Below are positions 47,334-55,050 of a stretch of DNA of 64,000 nt, one piece after another. Origin of the DNA: a virus. The stretch's first letter is position 1. Each line of letters starts with the position of its first letter. The stretch covers positions 23,529 to 87,528 of the IMG/VR virus record IMGVR_UViG_3300010397_000043; one strand, 5' to 3'. Position numbers and translations under genes: made by a program. The notes under the pieces are model-generated. The model was not told the DNA's origin and made no database searches. It worked only from the letters and a program-made list of their open reading frames with translations.

Positions 47334-47600
47334 ATGTCCATCTGTACCATTTGCCACACCAACACGATCCCGGGTGGCCGGTCGCGCTACTGTGCCACGT
47401 GCGCTTCGGACGACCAGGACAAGTTTGACACACGGGTCATGGAGAAGGCCACTGCCGCCCCGCCCCTGGACCTGCCCGACGACAACCTGGACGACTTGAT
47501 TACGGCACACACCACAGCGCACGGCCACGCGCCGACCGGGGATGCCGAGCTTCGGGCCTTCGCCCGCGCTGCCATCAACGCTGACCGTACACGGGGGTAA
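47334..47600 (+). CDS. 88-aa zinc-ribbon protein
   Basis: ICTICHTNTIPGGRSRYCAT CAS: two CxxC pairs. The rest is acidic and helical. Unknown role. Confidence 0.58.
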   Translation: MSICTICHTNTIPGGRSRYCATCASDDQDKFDTRVMEKATAAPPLDLPDDNLDDLITAHTTAHGHAPTGDAELRAFARAAINADRTRG

Positions 47601-47602
47601 TC

Positions 47603-47875
47603 ATGTGGTGGAGCACCAACGCGAAGACCCCCGTGCCGGGAATGCGTGCTCGGACGAACGTGGAACTGTTGCCCCCGCCTGTGAACATCCCGCCGATGCC
47701 CGGTGTACGCGAGGCGATCCCACAGCTTCTCGAAGCTGGCAAGGCGATTGGGCGAGGGATTGATGCGTGGAACCCAGCGCAGGTTGAAGACGCCATTCGA
47801 TCCGCGCGGTTTTTCATGGAACGAGCTGAGCGCGCCCTCGAAGTGGGCCGACCCAAGACCGAACCCAAGGAGTAA
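47603..47875 (+). CDS. 90-aa hypothetical protein
   Basis: Pro-rich N-terminus (VELLPPPVNIPPMPG), then helices (REAIPQLLEAGKAIGRGIDA). Unknown. Confidence 0.52.
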   Translation: MWWSTNAKTPVPGMRARTNVELLPPPVNIPPMPGVREAIPQLLEAGKAIGRGIDAWNPAQVEDAIRSARFFMERAERALEVGRPKTEPKE

Positions 47876-47877
47876 TC

Positions 47878-48498
47878 ATGATCGACGACTTTTTCCCGCT
47901 GGGTGTGCCGACCAACCGACTGGCCGCAGACCCGAACGAAATCCCTGCCTGGGTCAAGCCCGAATTGCGGGCCCGCATCCTCGCCGCCCGCAAGGACCGC
48001 GAGCCCATGCGCTACACACCGCCGTGCGCCTTGGAGGCAGAAGCCGCGAGTGTGAAGGCGGCGATGACTGCACTCATTGACTATGCGCTCAGGGGGCTCG
48101 GGCCTGTGACGCTCGAAGAGACAACGGCGATCATAAAGGCCAAAGAAAAGTCGGCAGTAGAGTCCTTCACTGCCCTCAACGGTGGGCCCAAGAGCTTTGC
48201 TACTGGTGGGGTGGTAACGATCAGGGCATTCGGGACTATAGCCGAAGAGCCCAAAGCGGGGCGCGGCTTCACCCAGGTGACCGGGCGTGCCAGATACGCA
48301 GCACCTTTAGTCCGCCGCGTCGGCTGGTGGCAGACCTCGCCCAATTACATGCGCTATTGGGATGGGGAGACATTCTCCTTTCCGCGCGAGATCGATGACT
48401 ATGGCGCGTGTTTGTCCGCGGCTACGGTAGAAAGCACGTGCAGTGTCCCCCGCGTTGAGAACATGGTCCATCAGTACGAGAACTTCATCGGGGAATGA
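47878..48498 (+). CDS. 206-aa hypothetical protein
   Basis: IDDFFPLGVPTNRLAADPNE, then a long helix (AEAASVKAAMTALIDYALRG) and a C-terminal part with GWWQTSPNYMRYWDGETFSF. No recognised family; lies inside the base-modification region but without evident enzyme motifs. Confidence 0.55.
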   Translation: MIDDFFPLGVPTNRLAADPNEIPAWVKPELRARILAARKDREPMRYTPPCALEAEAASVKAAMTALIDYALRGLGPVTLEETTAIIKAKEKSAVESFTALNGGPKSFATGGVVTIRAFGTIAEEPKAGRGFTQVTGRARYAAPLVRRVGWWQTSPNYMRYWDGETFSFPREIDDYGACLSAATVESTCSVPRVENMVHQYENFIGE

Positions 48499-48501
48499 GC
48501 C

Positions 48502-48762
48502 ATGGCGACCAAAGAAGACGTGCGCCACGCACTCACGCTCGTTGCCGACAGTCGCCAGCGATTCATCGCGGCTGTCGGGTACGCGATCAGTAAAGCCAAG
48601 ACCGAATTCGAGGCAGAGACCGGGCTTGTGATTACTGACGTGGACGTTGTCATCAGCTCGTACCAGTATGTTAGGGATTACACAGCCAGCTCAATCCTGT
48701 CGAACGTCGCCATTCGTACCAACATCGAAAGGGCCAGTCATGGCACGCCACAAAGCACCTGA
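48502..48762 (+). CDS. 86-aa hypothetical protein
   Basis: TKEDVRHALTLVADSRQRFI, then FEAETGLVITDVDVVISSYQ. Helix-helix-strand. The 3' end overlaps the next gene by 23 bases. Confidence 0.55.
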   Translation: MATKEDVRHALTLVADSRQRFIAAVGYAISKAKTEFEAETGLVITDVDVVISSYQYVRDYTASSILSNVAIRTNIERASHGTPQST

Positions 48763-49570
48763 CCCCGATACGCTCGACTCGTGGCAGAAGTTCACGGCCA
48801 ATCTGTTTCCGAGCTACGACGCGGACCCGGGGTACTACGCCATTCAACTGGCCGAAATAACCGAGGCGCAGAAGCGCCGACTGGCGGTGGCGTGGACTTC
48901 GTTTTACCAGCTAGGTCACGCGGCCAAGGCCAGCGAGTATGAAGGGGCGCAGTTCTACCACTACCTGCATTCCGTGTACCCCACGGCGCAGCGGGGCAGC
49001 GAACGACGGCACTTCCGTGGCGAGCAGGGGTTGCGGGCGCTGACAGAATGGCAGGCCAAGTTTAATCATCCGGAAAAGATGGCGTGGTACATCTGTGAGA
49101 ACTCGCACTCGTACTCCGATGTACGCAAGAAGACAGACACCATCCGCTCATACGGCGACTATTTCGCATGGAAGTGGTGCGACTTGGCCGAGGTGCTGTA
49201 CGGTACGACTATCGACTTCACGGGCGCTGAGGACAGGTCGCCCAAGGTGCCACAGCAAGGCGCGAAGCTGATCGCGCCCGATTTCACGGTGGCACAGACA
49301 TACGACATGATCGCCAAGCGTGCCCGAGCAAAGGGCGTGCGCTCGCCGGCCAATCTTGGTCGCGAGTTTGGCATTGGCGAGGCGGAGACGGTGTGCTGCG
49401 TCTACAAGCAATACCGGTCCGGCTCATATGTGTACGGTTCGCGGCTGGCAAAGGCAGTCGCGCGCCTGGAAAGCGTGCCCAGCAAGACCGGGCGCAAGCT
49501 GACCGAAGCACTTCTAGGAGTATCACCGTGGACGAGAGACGAGCTAAAGGGAATACTCGCAAGCCTTTAA
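48740..49570 (+). CDS. Second hypermodified-thymine pathway protein (ADDT / aGPT-pyrophosphorylase clade 2-like)
   Basis: 276 residues. LAVAWTSFYQLGHAAKASEY followed by EGAQFYHYLHSVYPTAQRGS and ERRHFRGEQGLRALTEWQAK: the tA..SEY.G..F...L....P....ERR.FRG pattern resembles the amino acid:DNA transferase clade of this superfamily. The C-terminal half has HTH-like helices. It would add the side group to activated hydroxymethyl-thymine. The assignment is by motif memory only. Confidence 0.58.
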   Translation: MARHKAPDPDTLDSWQKFTANLFPSYDADPGYYAIQLAEITEAQKRRLAVAWTSFYQLGHAAKASEYEGAQFYHYLHSVYPTAQRGSERRHFRGEQGLRALTEWQAKFNHPEKMAWYICENSHSYSDVRKKTDTIRSYGDYFAWKWCDLAEVLYGTTIDFTGAEDRSPKVPQQGAKLIAPDFTVAQTYDMIAKRARAKGVRSPANLGREFGIGEAETVCCVYKQYRSGSYVYGSRLAKAVARLESVPSKTGRKLTEALLGVSPWTRDELKGILASL

Positions 49571-49782
49571 TCAACGTCGCCATCTTCTTGCGAAAGGCGC
49601 TGGCTCACGGTCACAAAGCAGAAGTCAAGCACTTGGTGTTGCCAGTAAAGGTGCTCGATCACGCCATGCTGGTGCTAAACGCCGCTGAGCAACTTGTCGC
49701 TATGCGTGCGGACGGCAACTGGTCGGACAAGCAGATCGTTGATTACATGGCCGGCGTACTGCTCGAAGACATGGAGGACTAG
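49528..49782 (+). CDS. 84-aa hypothetical protein, GTG start
   Basis: TAGGAG before GTG at 49528, inside the previous gene. KPLINVAIFLRKALAHGHKA and DHAMLVLNAAEQLVAMRADG; all helical. Confidence 0.52.
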   Translation: MDERRAKGNTRKPLINVAIFLRKALAHGHKAEVKHLVLPVKVLDHAMLVLNAAEQLVAMRADGNWSDKQIVDYMAGVLLEDMED

Positions 49783-49783
49783 C

Positions 49784-50053
49784 ATGGTCACGAAGAAAAC
49801 GCCTGATGTGTCGCGCCAAGACAAGGTGCTCGATGTACTGCGGGGCTCGGGGCGCAAGCCGCCCAAGCGTGCCGGTACACAGATCGATTGCTACGTTTAC
49901 GAGGAAGGCACGTACACGATCCAGATAAACCGTCGGGTCATCGCGCAGGGCACGGGTGGCATGGTGCGAGCACGCAATCACGTGCAGAGCATCGTGAACA
50001 ACCTGCGACCCCCGCAGTCGAATAACTACACAGTCACGTACTACGAGGTGTGA
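49784..50053 (+). CDS. 89-aa hypothetical protein
   Basis: KKTPDVSRQDKVLDVLRGSG then CYVYEEGTYTIQINRRVIAQ. Basic; alpha plus beta. Unknown. Confidence 0.53.
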   Translation: MVTKKTPDVSRQDKVLDVLRGSGRKPPKRAGTQIDCYVYEEGTYTIQINRRVIAQGTGGMVRARNHVQSIVNNLRPPQSNNYTVTYYEV

Positions 50054-50055
50054 CC

Positions 50056-50271
50056 ATGGGTATCATCGTCGGCAATGAACCGCCGATTACGCACGAGGAG
50101 ATAATGCTCCTTGCTGACGCATTCGAGCGTTCTGCGAATTGGCTTGAACACGGAGTTCTAGCCGGGCCAGCCAGAACGCACCCGCTGGTTGGGTTGGCCG
50201 ACTACCGCAGGGCTTGCCTGATACTGCGCACTGCCGCCTGGGTGTGGGCATCGTCGAACACCGAAGGGTAG
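50056..50271 (+). CDS. 71-aa hypothetical protein
   Basis: GIIVGNEPPITHEEIMLLAD, then AFERSANWLEHGVLAG and DYRRACLILRTAAWVWASS. Helical; unknown. Confidence 0.53.
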   Translation: MGIIVGNEPPITHEEIMLLADAFERSANWLEHGVLAGPARTHPLVGLADYRRACLILRTAAWVWASSNTEG

Positions 50272-50277
50272 ATGCCC

Positions 50278-50325
50278 ATTACCGCTGGTAATTTGTAACC
50301 GGCGCAGGCCATTACCGCTGGTAAT
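50278..50325. promoter_or_regulatory. Palindrome sites 10 and 11 in tandem (ATTACCGCTGGTAAT)
   Basis: Two identical exact copies at 50278-50292 and 50311-50325, 33 bases apart (about three helical turns), so dimers could bind the same DNA face. TTGTAAC follows the first copy as at site 1. They lie just upstream of the HNH gene. Confidence 0.78.
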
Positions 50326-50351
50326 CTGGTTCAACATTCAGGGAGACGAGT

Positions 50352-50906
50352 GTGACCGAAGTGTGGCGAGAAGTGCCGGGCGACCGCCTGGGGCTCGAAG
50401 TGAGTTCACTGGGCCGACTACGCAGGCCGGCGACAACTAGTGCGGCGGGCAGTAGGCTAAAGGCGCGGGAACTCGCACAGACCATTGATGGTGAAGGGTA
50501 CGTGCGAACTTCCGCGTCTGCGACTTGCGGGGTCGTATACGTTCACAGGCTTATCGCACTGGTTTTTATCGGCCCACCACCGACACCAGCACACACCGAC
50601 GTCAACCATAAGAATGGTATAAAAACCGACAACCGGTGGCAAAATCTAGAATGGGCTACGAGAAAGCAGAACATGCAGCACGCAGTTAGTATGGGGTTGG
50701 CCCCTCGTGGTGAACAAAATGGCCGGGCGAAGATGTCAGCGTACACAGCGATGACGGTCTACTGGCACTATCACGTCGGGGGTGCGACTCAAGCTGCTCT
50801 GGCGCGGGATTTCGAGCTGACGAGAAACCAAGTTCGTGGGTTAATCCACGGCAAAACTTGGAAACACGTCACAGATAAATTTCCTGAATGGGGGTACGTG
50901 TCATGA
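50352..50906 (+). CDS. HNH homing endonuclease with NUMOD4-like start
   Basis: 184 residues, GTG start, GGGAG upstream. VWREVPGDRLGLEVSSLGRL (NUMOD4-like), VYVHRLIALVFIGPPP, DVNHKNGIKTDNRWQNLEWA (HNH core with H-N), then a C-terminal HTH (TQAALARDFELTRNQVRGLI). Free-standing homing nuclease. Sits directly upstream of, and overlaps by four bases, the P-loop kinase gene. Confidence 0.88.
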   Translation: MTEVWREVPGDRLGLEVSSLGRLRRPATTSAAGSRLKARELAQTIDGEGYVRTSASATCGVVYVHRLIALVFIGPPPTPAHTDVNHKNGIKTDNRWQNLEWATRKQNMQHAVSMGLAPRGEQNGRAKMSAYTAMTVYWHYHVGGATQAALARDFELTRNQVRGLIHGKTWKHVTDKFPEWGYVS

Positions 50907-51502
50907 TCTTTCAACTCAGAGGGACCAGTGGTAGCGGCAAGAGTACTGTCGCCCGCCACCTATTTAACTGCTTTGACTGTCAACCGGTGCGCTACGTAGA
51001 CGACAAGCGCAAGAAGGTTCTTGTCTACAAAGGGTACGTGGATGACGTGCCATTCTTCATGCTGGGGGACTACGCGCCCACGCGCAGCGCCCCGGGGTGT
51101 GACACGATACCCAAGATCAGCACACTGACCGACTTGGCAATACAGTACGCCAACAAGAACGATGGCCGCAGCATCGTGTTCTTGGAAGGGCTTTTGGCCG
51201 GGCATTCCTGGGGTGAGCTTGGCGAGCGGCTGCACCCGGCTTTCGGGCACCGTTACGTGAACGCATTTCTCGACACGCCCGTGGAGCGCTGTCTCCGGCG
51301 CGTGCTAAAGCGGCGCGAAAGCAAGGGGACCGAAACCCCGCCTGAACGCCTTGCGAAGATTTCGCAAAACGTGCAGGACGACTACCATCGTGTCGAGCTT
51401 TGCTATGACCGCGTAATCGCACGCGGCGGGTTTCGCATAGATGTGCCGTGGCGCGGTGCCCCCGAGTTTTGCGAGCGGTACATTTCGGGTAACGCTCCAT
51501 AG
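50903..51502 (+). CDS. P-loop kinase, candidate 5-hydroxymethyl-deoxyuridine DNA kinase
   Basis: 199 residues. Walker A GTSGSGKST (7-15), then RSIVFLEGLLAGHSWGEL and AFLDTPVERCLRRVLKRRES, a LID-like Arg cluster, as in small-molecule and nucleic-acid kinases. In hypermodified-thymine phages a P-loop kinase phosphorylates hydroxymethyluracil in DNA. Placement between the two pathway proteins and the thymidylate-synthase-like gene supports that role, which is inference. Confidence 0.65.
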   Translation: MIFQLRGTSGSGKSTVARHLFNCFDCQPVRYVDDKRKKVLVYKGYVDDVPFFMLGDYAPTRSAPGCDTIPKISTLTDLAIQYANKNDGRSIVFLEGLLAGHSWGELGERLHPAFGHRYVNAFLDTPVERCLRRVLKRRESKGTETPPERLAKISQNVQDDYHRVELCYDRVIARGGFRIDVPWRGAPEFCERYISGNAP

Positions 51503-51506
51503 CAGT

Positions 51507-51535
51507 TTGTTCTTAGCCGGACGTCCGGCTAAAAT
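51507..51535 (+). promoter_or_regulatory. Promoter with 20-bp palindromic operator in the spacer
   Basis: TTGTTC, 17 bases, TAAAAT. A perfect palindrome TTAGCCGGACGTCCGGCTAA (51513-51532) fills the spacer and enters the -10, an ideal repressor or MerR-like activator site for the following gene. Confidence 0.75.
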
Positions 51536-51571
51536 GGGGGCTCCACCTACCCCACACGGAGCCCCTACAAA

Positions 51572-52633
51572 ATGCACACGATCTATGCAAAAGACGTGGA
51601 CAATGCCCTGGCCCAAGGCATCAACCTGCTATACAACGTCGGCACCACGCAGGACACCCGCAACGGCCCCGCCGTTGTTTGCCCCACCCCCGTCGCCACC
51701 ATTTACCTGAGCCCGCGCCATCGTGTGCTGCTCAACCCGGTACGCGACGCCAACCCGTTCTTCCACCTGATGGAGTCCTTCTGGATCATCGCAGGCCGGT
51801 CGGACGTTGCCTTCCTCTCGCAGTTCGTCAAGCGCATGGCCGAGTTCAGCGACGACGGCAAAGTGTTCCACGCACCTTACGGGCATCGCCTGCGCTACGC
51901 TCAGGGGTTCGATCAGCTCAGCTCGGTCGTTGCCCACCTGTCACGCGACAAGCACAACCGGCAGGCTGTGCTGCAAATCTGGGATGCCACGATGGACCTC
52001 GACGCCCAGACGAAGGACAAGCCCTGCAACGACCTGATCTTCTGCCGCACGGATCGCGGCGTGCTCGACATCACGGTCTGCAACCGCAGCAACGACATCA
52101 TCTGGGGTGCCTACGGGGCCAACGCCGTGCAGTTCAGCGTGCTGCAAGAGTACCTCGCCGCGCGCATCGGCATTCCCATGGGCGAGTACACCCAGTTCAG
52201 CTTCAACTATCACGCCTACGAATCGAATGCCTACTGGAAGCAGGCCCGCGAGGTGATCGAGCACGACCCGAAAGCCCACTGGCGCAACGGCTATTCCTAC
52301 CAGGGTGTGCAGCCGACCCCGCTGTTCACGCCCCACACGGTCGATGCTGTGGAAGCCGACATCATGGTCATGCTGCAAGTCTTCGACGCTTACACCGGCA
52401 TCACGCCTTTCGGCTGGATCGACCGGCTGCTCAGCGTGCAATGGCACAGCGATCTGTTCGACCGGTTCGTCGTGCGCTACCTCGCGGCATACGCGGAATA
52501 CAAGCACGGCGATCTGCAGGCTGCGATGGGCCTGCTGCGCACGATCAACGACGCGACCGGCTTCGAGTGTGACTGGGCCAAGGCCGCGACCATCTGGATT
52601 GCCAACCGGGAGACGACTCGTGCAGCGGCTTAA
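51572..52633 (+). CDS. Thymidylate-synthase-family enzyme, probably dUMP hydroxymethylase
   Basis: 353 residues. NPFFHLMESFWIIAGRSDVA, RQAVLQIWDATMDLD, catalytic Cys152 in DKPCNDLIF, CNRSNDIIWGAYGANAVQFS (phosphate-binding Arg172-Ser173 and Asn184 in the position that selects uracil over cytosine) and FNYHAYESN. Canonical enzymes make dTMP; the phage base-modification branch makes hydroxymethyl-dUMP. The context of kinase and pyrophosphorylase-like genes favours hydroxymethylation. Own regulated promoter upstream. Confidence 0.82.
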   Translation: MHTIYAKDVDNALAQGINLLYNVGTTQDTRNGPAVVCPTPVATIYLSPRHRVLLNPVRDANPFFHLMESFWIIAGRSDVAFLSQFVKRMAEFSDDGKVFHAPYGHRLRYAQGFDQLSSVVAHLSRDKHNRQAVLQIWDATMDLDAQTKDKPCNDLIFCRTDRGVLDITVCNRSNDIIWGAYGANAVQFSVLQEYLAARIGIPMGEYTQFSFNYHAYESNAYWKQAREVIEHDPKAHWRNGYSYQGVQPTPLFTPHTVDAVEADIMVMLQVFDAYTGITPFGWIDRLLSVQWHSDLFDRFVVRYLAAYAEYKHGDLQAAMGLLRTINDATGFECDWAKAATIWIANRETTRAAA

Positions 52634-53150
52634 ACTCCTTCGCCTCGGCGGGCAAGTGCGCCGCTGGCACACGTGGCCCATGCACCGCCAGCAGACGGTG
52701 GCCGAGCATTCGCATGGGGTCGCCGTGCTCGTGACCATCGTCGAGCCCAATGCGAGCGCGGAGCTTTTGCAGGCTGCGCTATTCCACGACATCAGCGAGG
52801 CCGTGACTGGCGACGTACCCTCCACCGCCAAGTGGGCATACCCCGAGGTGCGGGCGGCGCTGAACGCGGCCAGCATGGATATCGAGCAGAAGGCTTGCCT
52901 GCGCATGACGCTTACCGTTCACGAGCAGAACGTGCTGCGCTGGTGCGACATGGCTGAGCTTGTGCTGTTCGCCCTGGAGGAGTGGTACGGCGGCAACTAC
53001 AACGCTCGCAAGGTCGTTGAGAATGGCATGGGCTGGCTGCGTGAACACGAAGCCCCGACCATCGCCGCCGAAGAGTTGCGCGCATTCATGTGGCAAACGC
53101 AAAGTAATTTCCACGATGGAGTATTTGAGTATGCAGACCAAGGCGAATGA
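52620..53150 (+). CDS. HD-domain 5'-nucleotidase (YfbR-like)
   Basis: 176 residues, GTG start overlapping the previous gene by 14 bases (GGGAG site). RRWHTWPMHRQQTVAEHSHG (metal His30), LFHDISEAVTGDVPSTAKWA (His56-Asp57) and CDMAEL (final Asp) are the HD metal ligands. Such enzymes dephosphorylate deoxynucleoside monophosphates. Next to the hydroxymethylase it may remove host dTMP so that modified precursor is used. Confidence 0.8.
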   Translation: MQRLKLLRLGGQVRRWHTWPMHRQQTVAEHSHGVAVLVTIVEPNASAELLQAALFHDISEAVTGDVPSTAKWAYPEVRAALNAASMDIEQKACLRMTLTVHEQNVLRWCDMAELVLFALEEWYGGNYNARKVVENGMGWLREHEAPTIAAEELRAFMWQTQSNFHDGVFEYADQGE

Positions 53151-53730
53151 CATTCAGCACGGCGGCTCGCACTACAAGAGCAAGCTGCAGCACTGGGACT
53201 GGCTGGTGGAACTGGGCTACGGCTGGGAGTACTTTTGCGCGGCGTCGAGCAAGTACCTTGTGCGGCATCGCCAGAAGAATGGCCTGCAGGACGTGCAGAA
53301 GGCGCGGCACTATCTGGAAAAACTGCTGGAGCTTGTGCAGGCCGGCAAGGTGCGACTGCCCAACGCCATGATGAACCGTGGGCAGGCCGAGCTGACCGAC
53401 GAGTTCTTCGATGCGAACCCCAGCATCGGCGCACAGGAGCGGGTCGCCATTGTGTTCATGCGCTACCCGACCGACTGCCACGAGTTGAAGGCGGCGATTG
53501 GCATCATCAAGGCCATCGAGGCGACCTACCCCGAGCCAACCCAGGGCCTGACCGCACTCGACTTCGTGAGTGAAGGGCATACCGCCCACACCGATCACTG
53601 GCAGTGCAGGCGTTGCCGGGCGCACCTGGACGTGCCCGCGAACACTGACCCCTCGCAGCACCACAAGTGCCTGACCCGTGACTCGGGCGTGCCGGGCGGT
53701 GGGTACGTCGATCAAGCCAAGGACATCTGA
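53131..53730 (+). CDS. DUF3310 (T7 gp1.7-like) nucleotide kinase with C-terminal zinc-like motif
   Basis: 199 residues. GGSHYKSKLQHWDWLVELGY, GWEYFCAASSKYLVRHRQKN, and GLQDVQKARHYLEKLLELV give the HY...Q..D......KYL.R...K.G..D..KA..YL pattern of DUF3310, the family of T7 gp1.7. Residues 160-185 hold CRRCRAHLD and HHKC, a possible zinc site. It could phosphorylate modified dUMP. Confidence 0.75.
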   Translation: MQTKANDIQHGGSHYKSKLQHWDWLVELGYGWEYFCAASSKYLVRHRQKNGLQDVQKARHYLEKLLELVQAGKVRLPNAMMNRGQAELTDEFFDANPSIGAQERVAIVFMRYPTDCHELKAAIGIIKAIEATYPEPTQGLTALDFVSEGHTAHTDHWQCRRCRAHLDVPANTDPSQHHKCLTRDSGVPGGGYVDQAKDI

Positions 53731-53732
53731 CC

Positions 53733-53936
53733 ATGTACGTGCTTTGCATAAAGGGCAAGAGTGGACGCGGGCTGCGTGCCGTACACAGGTTCAGCTCGCT
53801 GACCGAAGCCCAGTACGCGAGGCAGTACAGCCTCCGGCACCCGCCTGAGACAACTGCAATATACGAGTACATCTGGGGCGAAGTGCCCAAGTTCATCGAA
53901 GGCACCAAGCTATTTGACGAGGAACAACCATGCTGA
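53733..53936 (+). CDS. 67-aa hypothetical protein
   Basis: YVLCIKGKSGRGLRAVHRFS, LTEAQYARQYSLRHPPETTA. Small alpha/beta. Unknown. Overlaps the next start by seven bases. Confidence 0.53.
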   Translation: MYVLCIKGKSGRGLRAVHRFSSLTEAQYARQYSLRHPPETTAIYEYIWGEVPKFIEGTKLFDEEQPC

Positions 53937-54124
53937 ACATGGAACCCTATAGCTACACGTGCTGCCCGCACACGGTGACCGTGCAGATCGATGGTAGAGA
54001 GGAGCTTCGCCCGCTGGACTACATCGACACGACCGAATCCCCATACAGACGGGTGCCAGTGCTGTACGAAGGTGAACACATCGAGTGGGCCCTGACCGGC
54101 CCGATCATTCTTCGCGTTAAGTAA
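53930..54124 (+). CDS. 64-aa hypothetical protein
   Basis: NMEPYSYTCCPHTVTVQIDG then beta-rich sequence. CCPH could hold one metal with no second pair. GAGGAA site upstream. Confidence 0.53.
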   Translation: MLNMEPYSYTCCPHTVTVQIDGREELRPLDYIDTTESPYRRVPVLYEGEHIEWALTGPIILRVK

Positions 54125-54135
54125 GGAGAGCAACC

Positions 54136-54528
54136 ATGTGGACCCCACCGGGCAGCACCCCGAAAATCCAAGCGCAGTATGACGTCTTCACCGACGAGGT
54201 TGCACTGCGCGGTGTATTCGTCATGGCAGATGGCAGCTTGAACATTTGGCAGCCAGTCATGTGCTACTCCGCGCCGATTGGGACCTCGCCAATCGTCAAC
54301 CCGTTCATCTCGCTACGAAAGCGCGCCGCCGTGGAGCTGATGGACGAGCTATGGCGGTGCGGCATTCGGCCCTCGTTCGATAAGCCGGCTGAGCCAGTCG
54401 AGCCCGTGGCGTCGGACGGTTCCGCGCTTGCGGCGACGCAGGCACACATCGAAAGCCTGCGCACTTTGCTTTTCCACGAGGTAGGCATTACAACACCAGT
54501 GCGCACAAGGGTTGCGCGAAAGAGGTAA
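54136..54528 (+). CDS. 130-aa hypothetical protein
   Basis: IQAQYDVFTDEVALRGVFVM and RKRAAVELMDELWRCGIRPS. AAGGAG before ATG. Unknown. Confidence 0.55.
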   Translation: MWTPPGSTPKIQAQYDVFTDEVALRGVFVMADGSLNIWQPVMCYSAPIGTSPIVNPFISLRKRAAVELMDELWRCGIRPSFDKPAEPVEPVASDGSALAATQAHIESLRTLLFHEVGITTPVRTRVARKR

Positions 54529-54532
54529 TGCC

Positions 54533-54808
54533 ATGCTGCGCGATCTGCTCCAAACTATCGGCTTTCTTTGCGGGGCCTTCGGCCTACTGGCCGCGCTCGT
54601 ACTCGCCAGCCTTGCCGGCTGTGGCGGGGGCAGCGGTGACGAGGTTGGCGAGTCATTCATCGTTTCGAGTTCGGACGAAAAGCCTTTTATCTGGACTCGC
54701 AATTGTGTGGCAGTCCAGGGCCCGACCACTGTCAACGTGATCTGTACTGGCTCGGTTACGGGCGAGGATGAGCTACTGGCACGTTGGAGTAACGGGGTGC
54801 AGCCATGA
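54533..54808 (+). CDS. Lipoprotein A (91 aa)
   Basis: N-terminal hydrophobic segment ending LVLASLAGCGGGSGDE: lipobox LAGC. The mature part is small, beta-rich, with two further Cys (RNCVAVQGPTTVNVIC). Overlaps lipoprotein B start. Confidence 0.65.
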   Translation: MLRDLLQTIGFLCGAFGLLAALVLASLAGCGGGSGDEVGESFIVSSSDEKPFIWTRNCVAVQGPTTVNVICTGSVTGEDELLARWSNGVQP

Positions 54809-55002
54809 TTCGCCGCCTGCTGTTAGTCGCAGTCGTCATGTTGCTGGTGACCGCCTGTGGCGGGGGCGGCGACGAAGCCCCTGTGCCGGTGGCCGAGCAG
54901 GAGTGCATGCACCTCAAAGGCGCATCGCCCTACGTTTGCCAGCCGCGCAAGAACTGTGTCGAGATCATGGGCGAGGGCGGGGCCCAACTTGTGTGTAGCT
55001 GA
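54805..55002 (+). CDS. Lipoprotein B (65 aa)
   Basis: IRRLLLVAVVMLLVTACGGG GDE: lipobox VTAC. The mature part has four more Cys (QECMHLKG, YVCQPRKNCVE, LVCS), suggesting two disulfides in the periplasm or at the surface. Confidence 0.65.
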   Translation: MIRRLLLVAVVMLLVTACGGGGDEAPVPVAEQECMHLKGASPYVCQPRKNCVEIMGEGGAQLVCS

Positions 55003-55016
55003 AACAGCCCTATATA
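54989..55016 (+). promoter_or_regulatory. Promoter of the secreted Gly-rich protein gene
   Basis: TTGTGT, 16 bases, TATACT, starting inside the end of lipoprotein B; a 35-base leader follows. Confidence 0.55.
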
Positions 55017-55050
55017 CTAACTACCCTTTCAACCTGGGGACATTCCAAAC

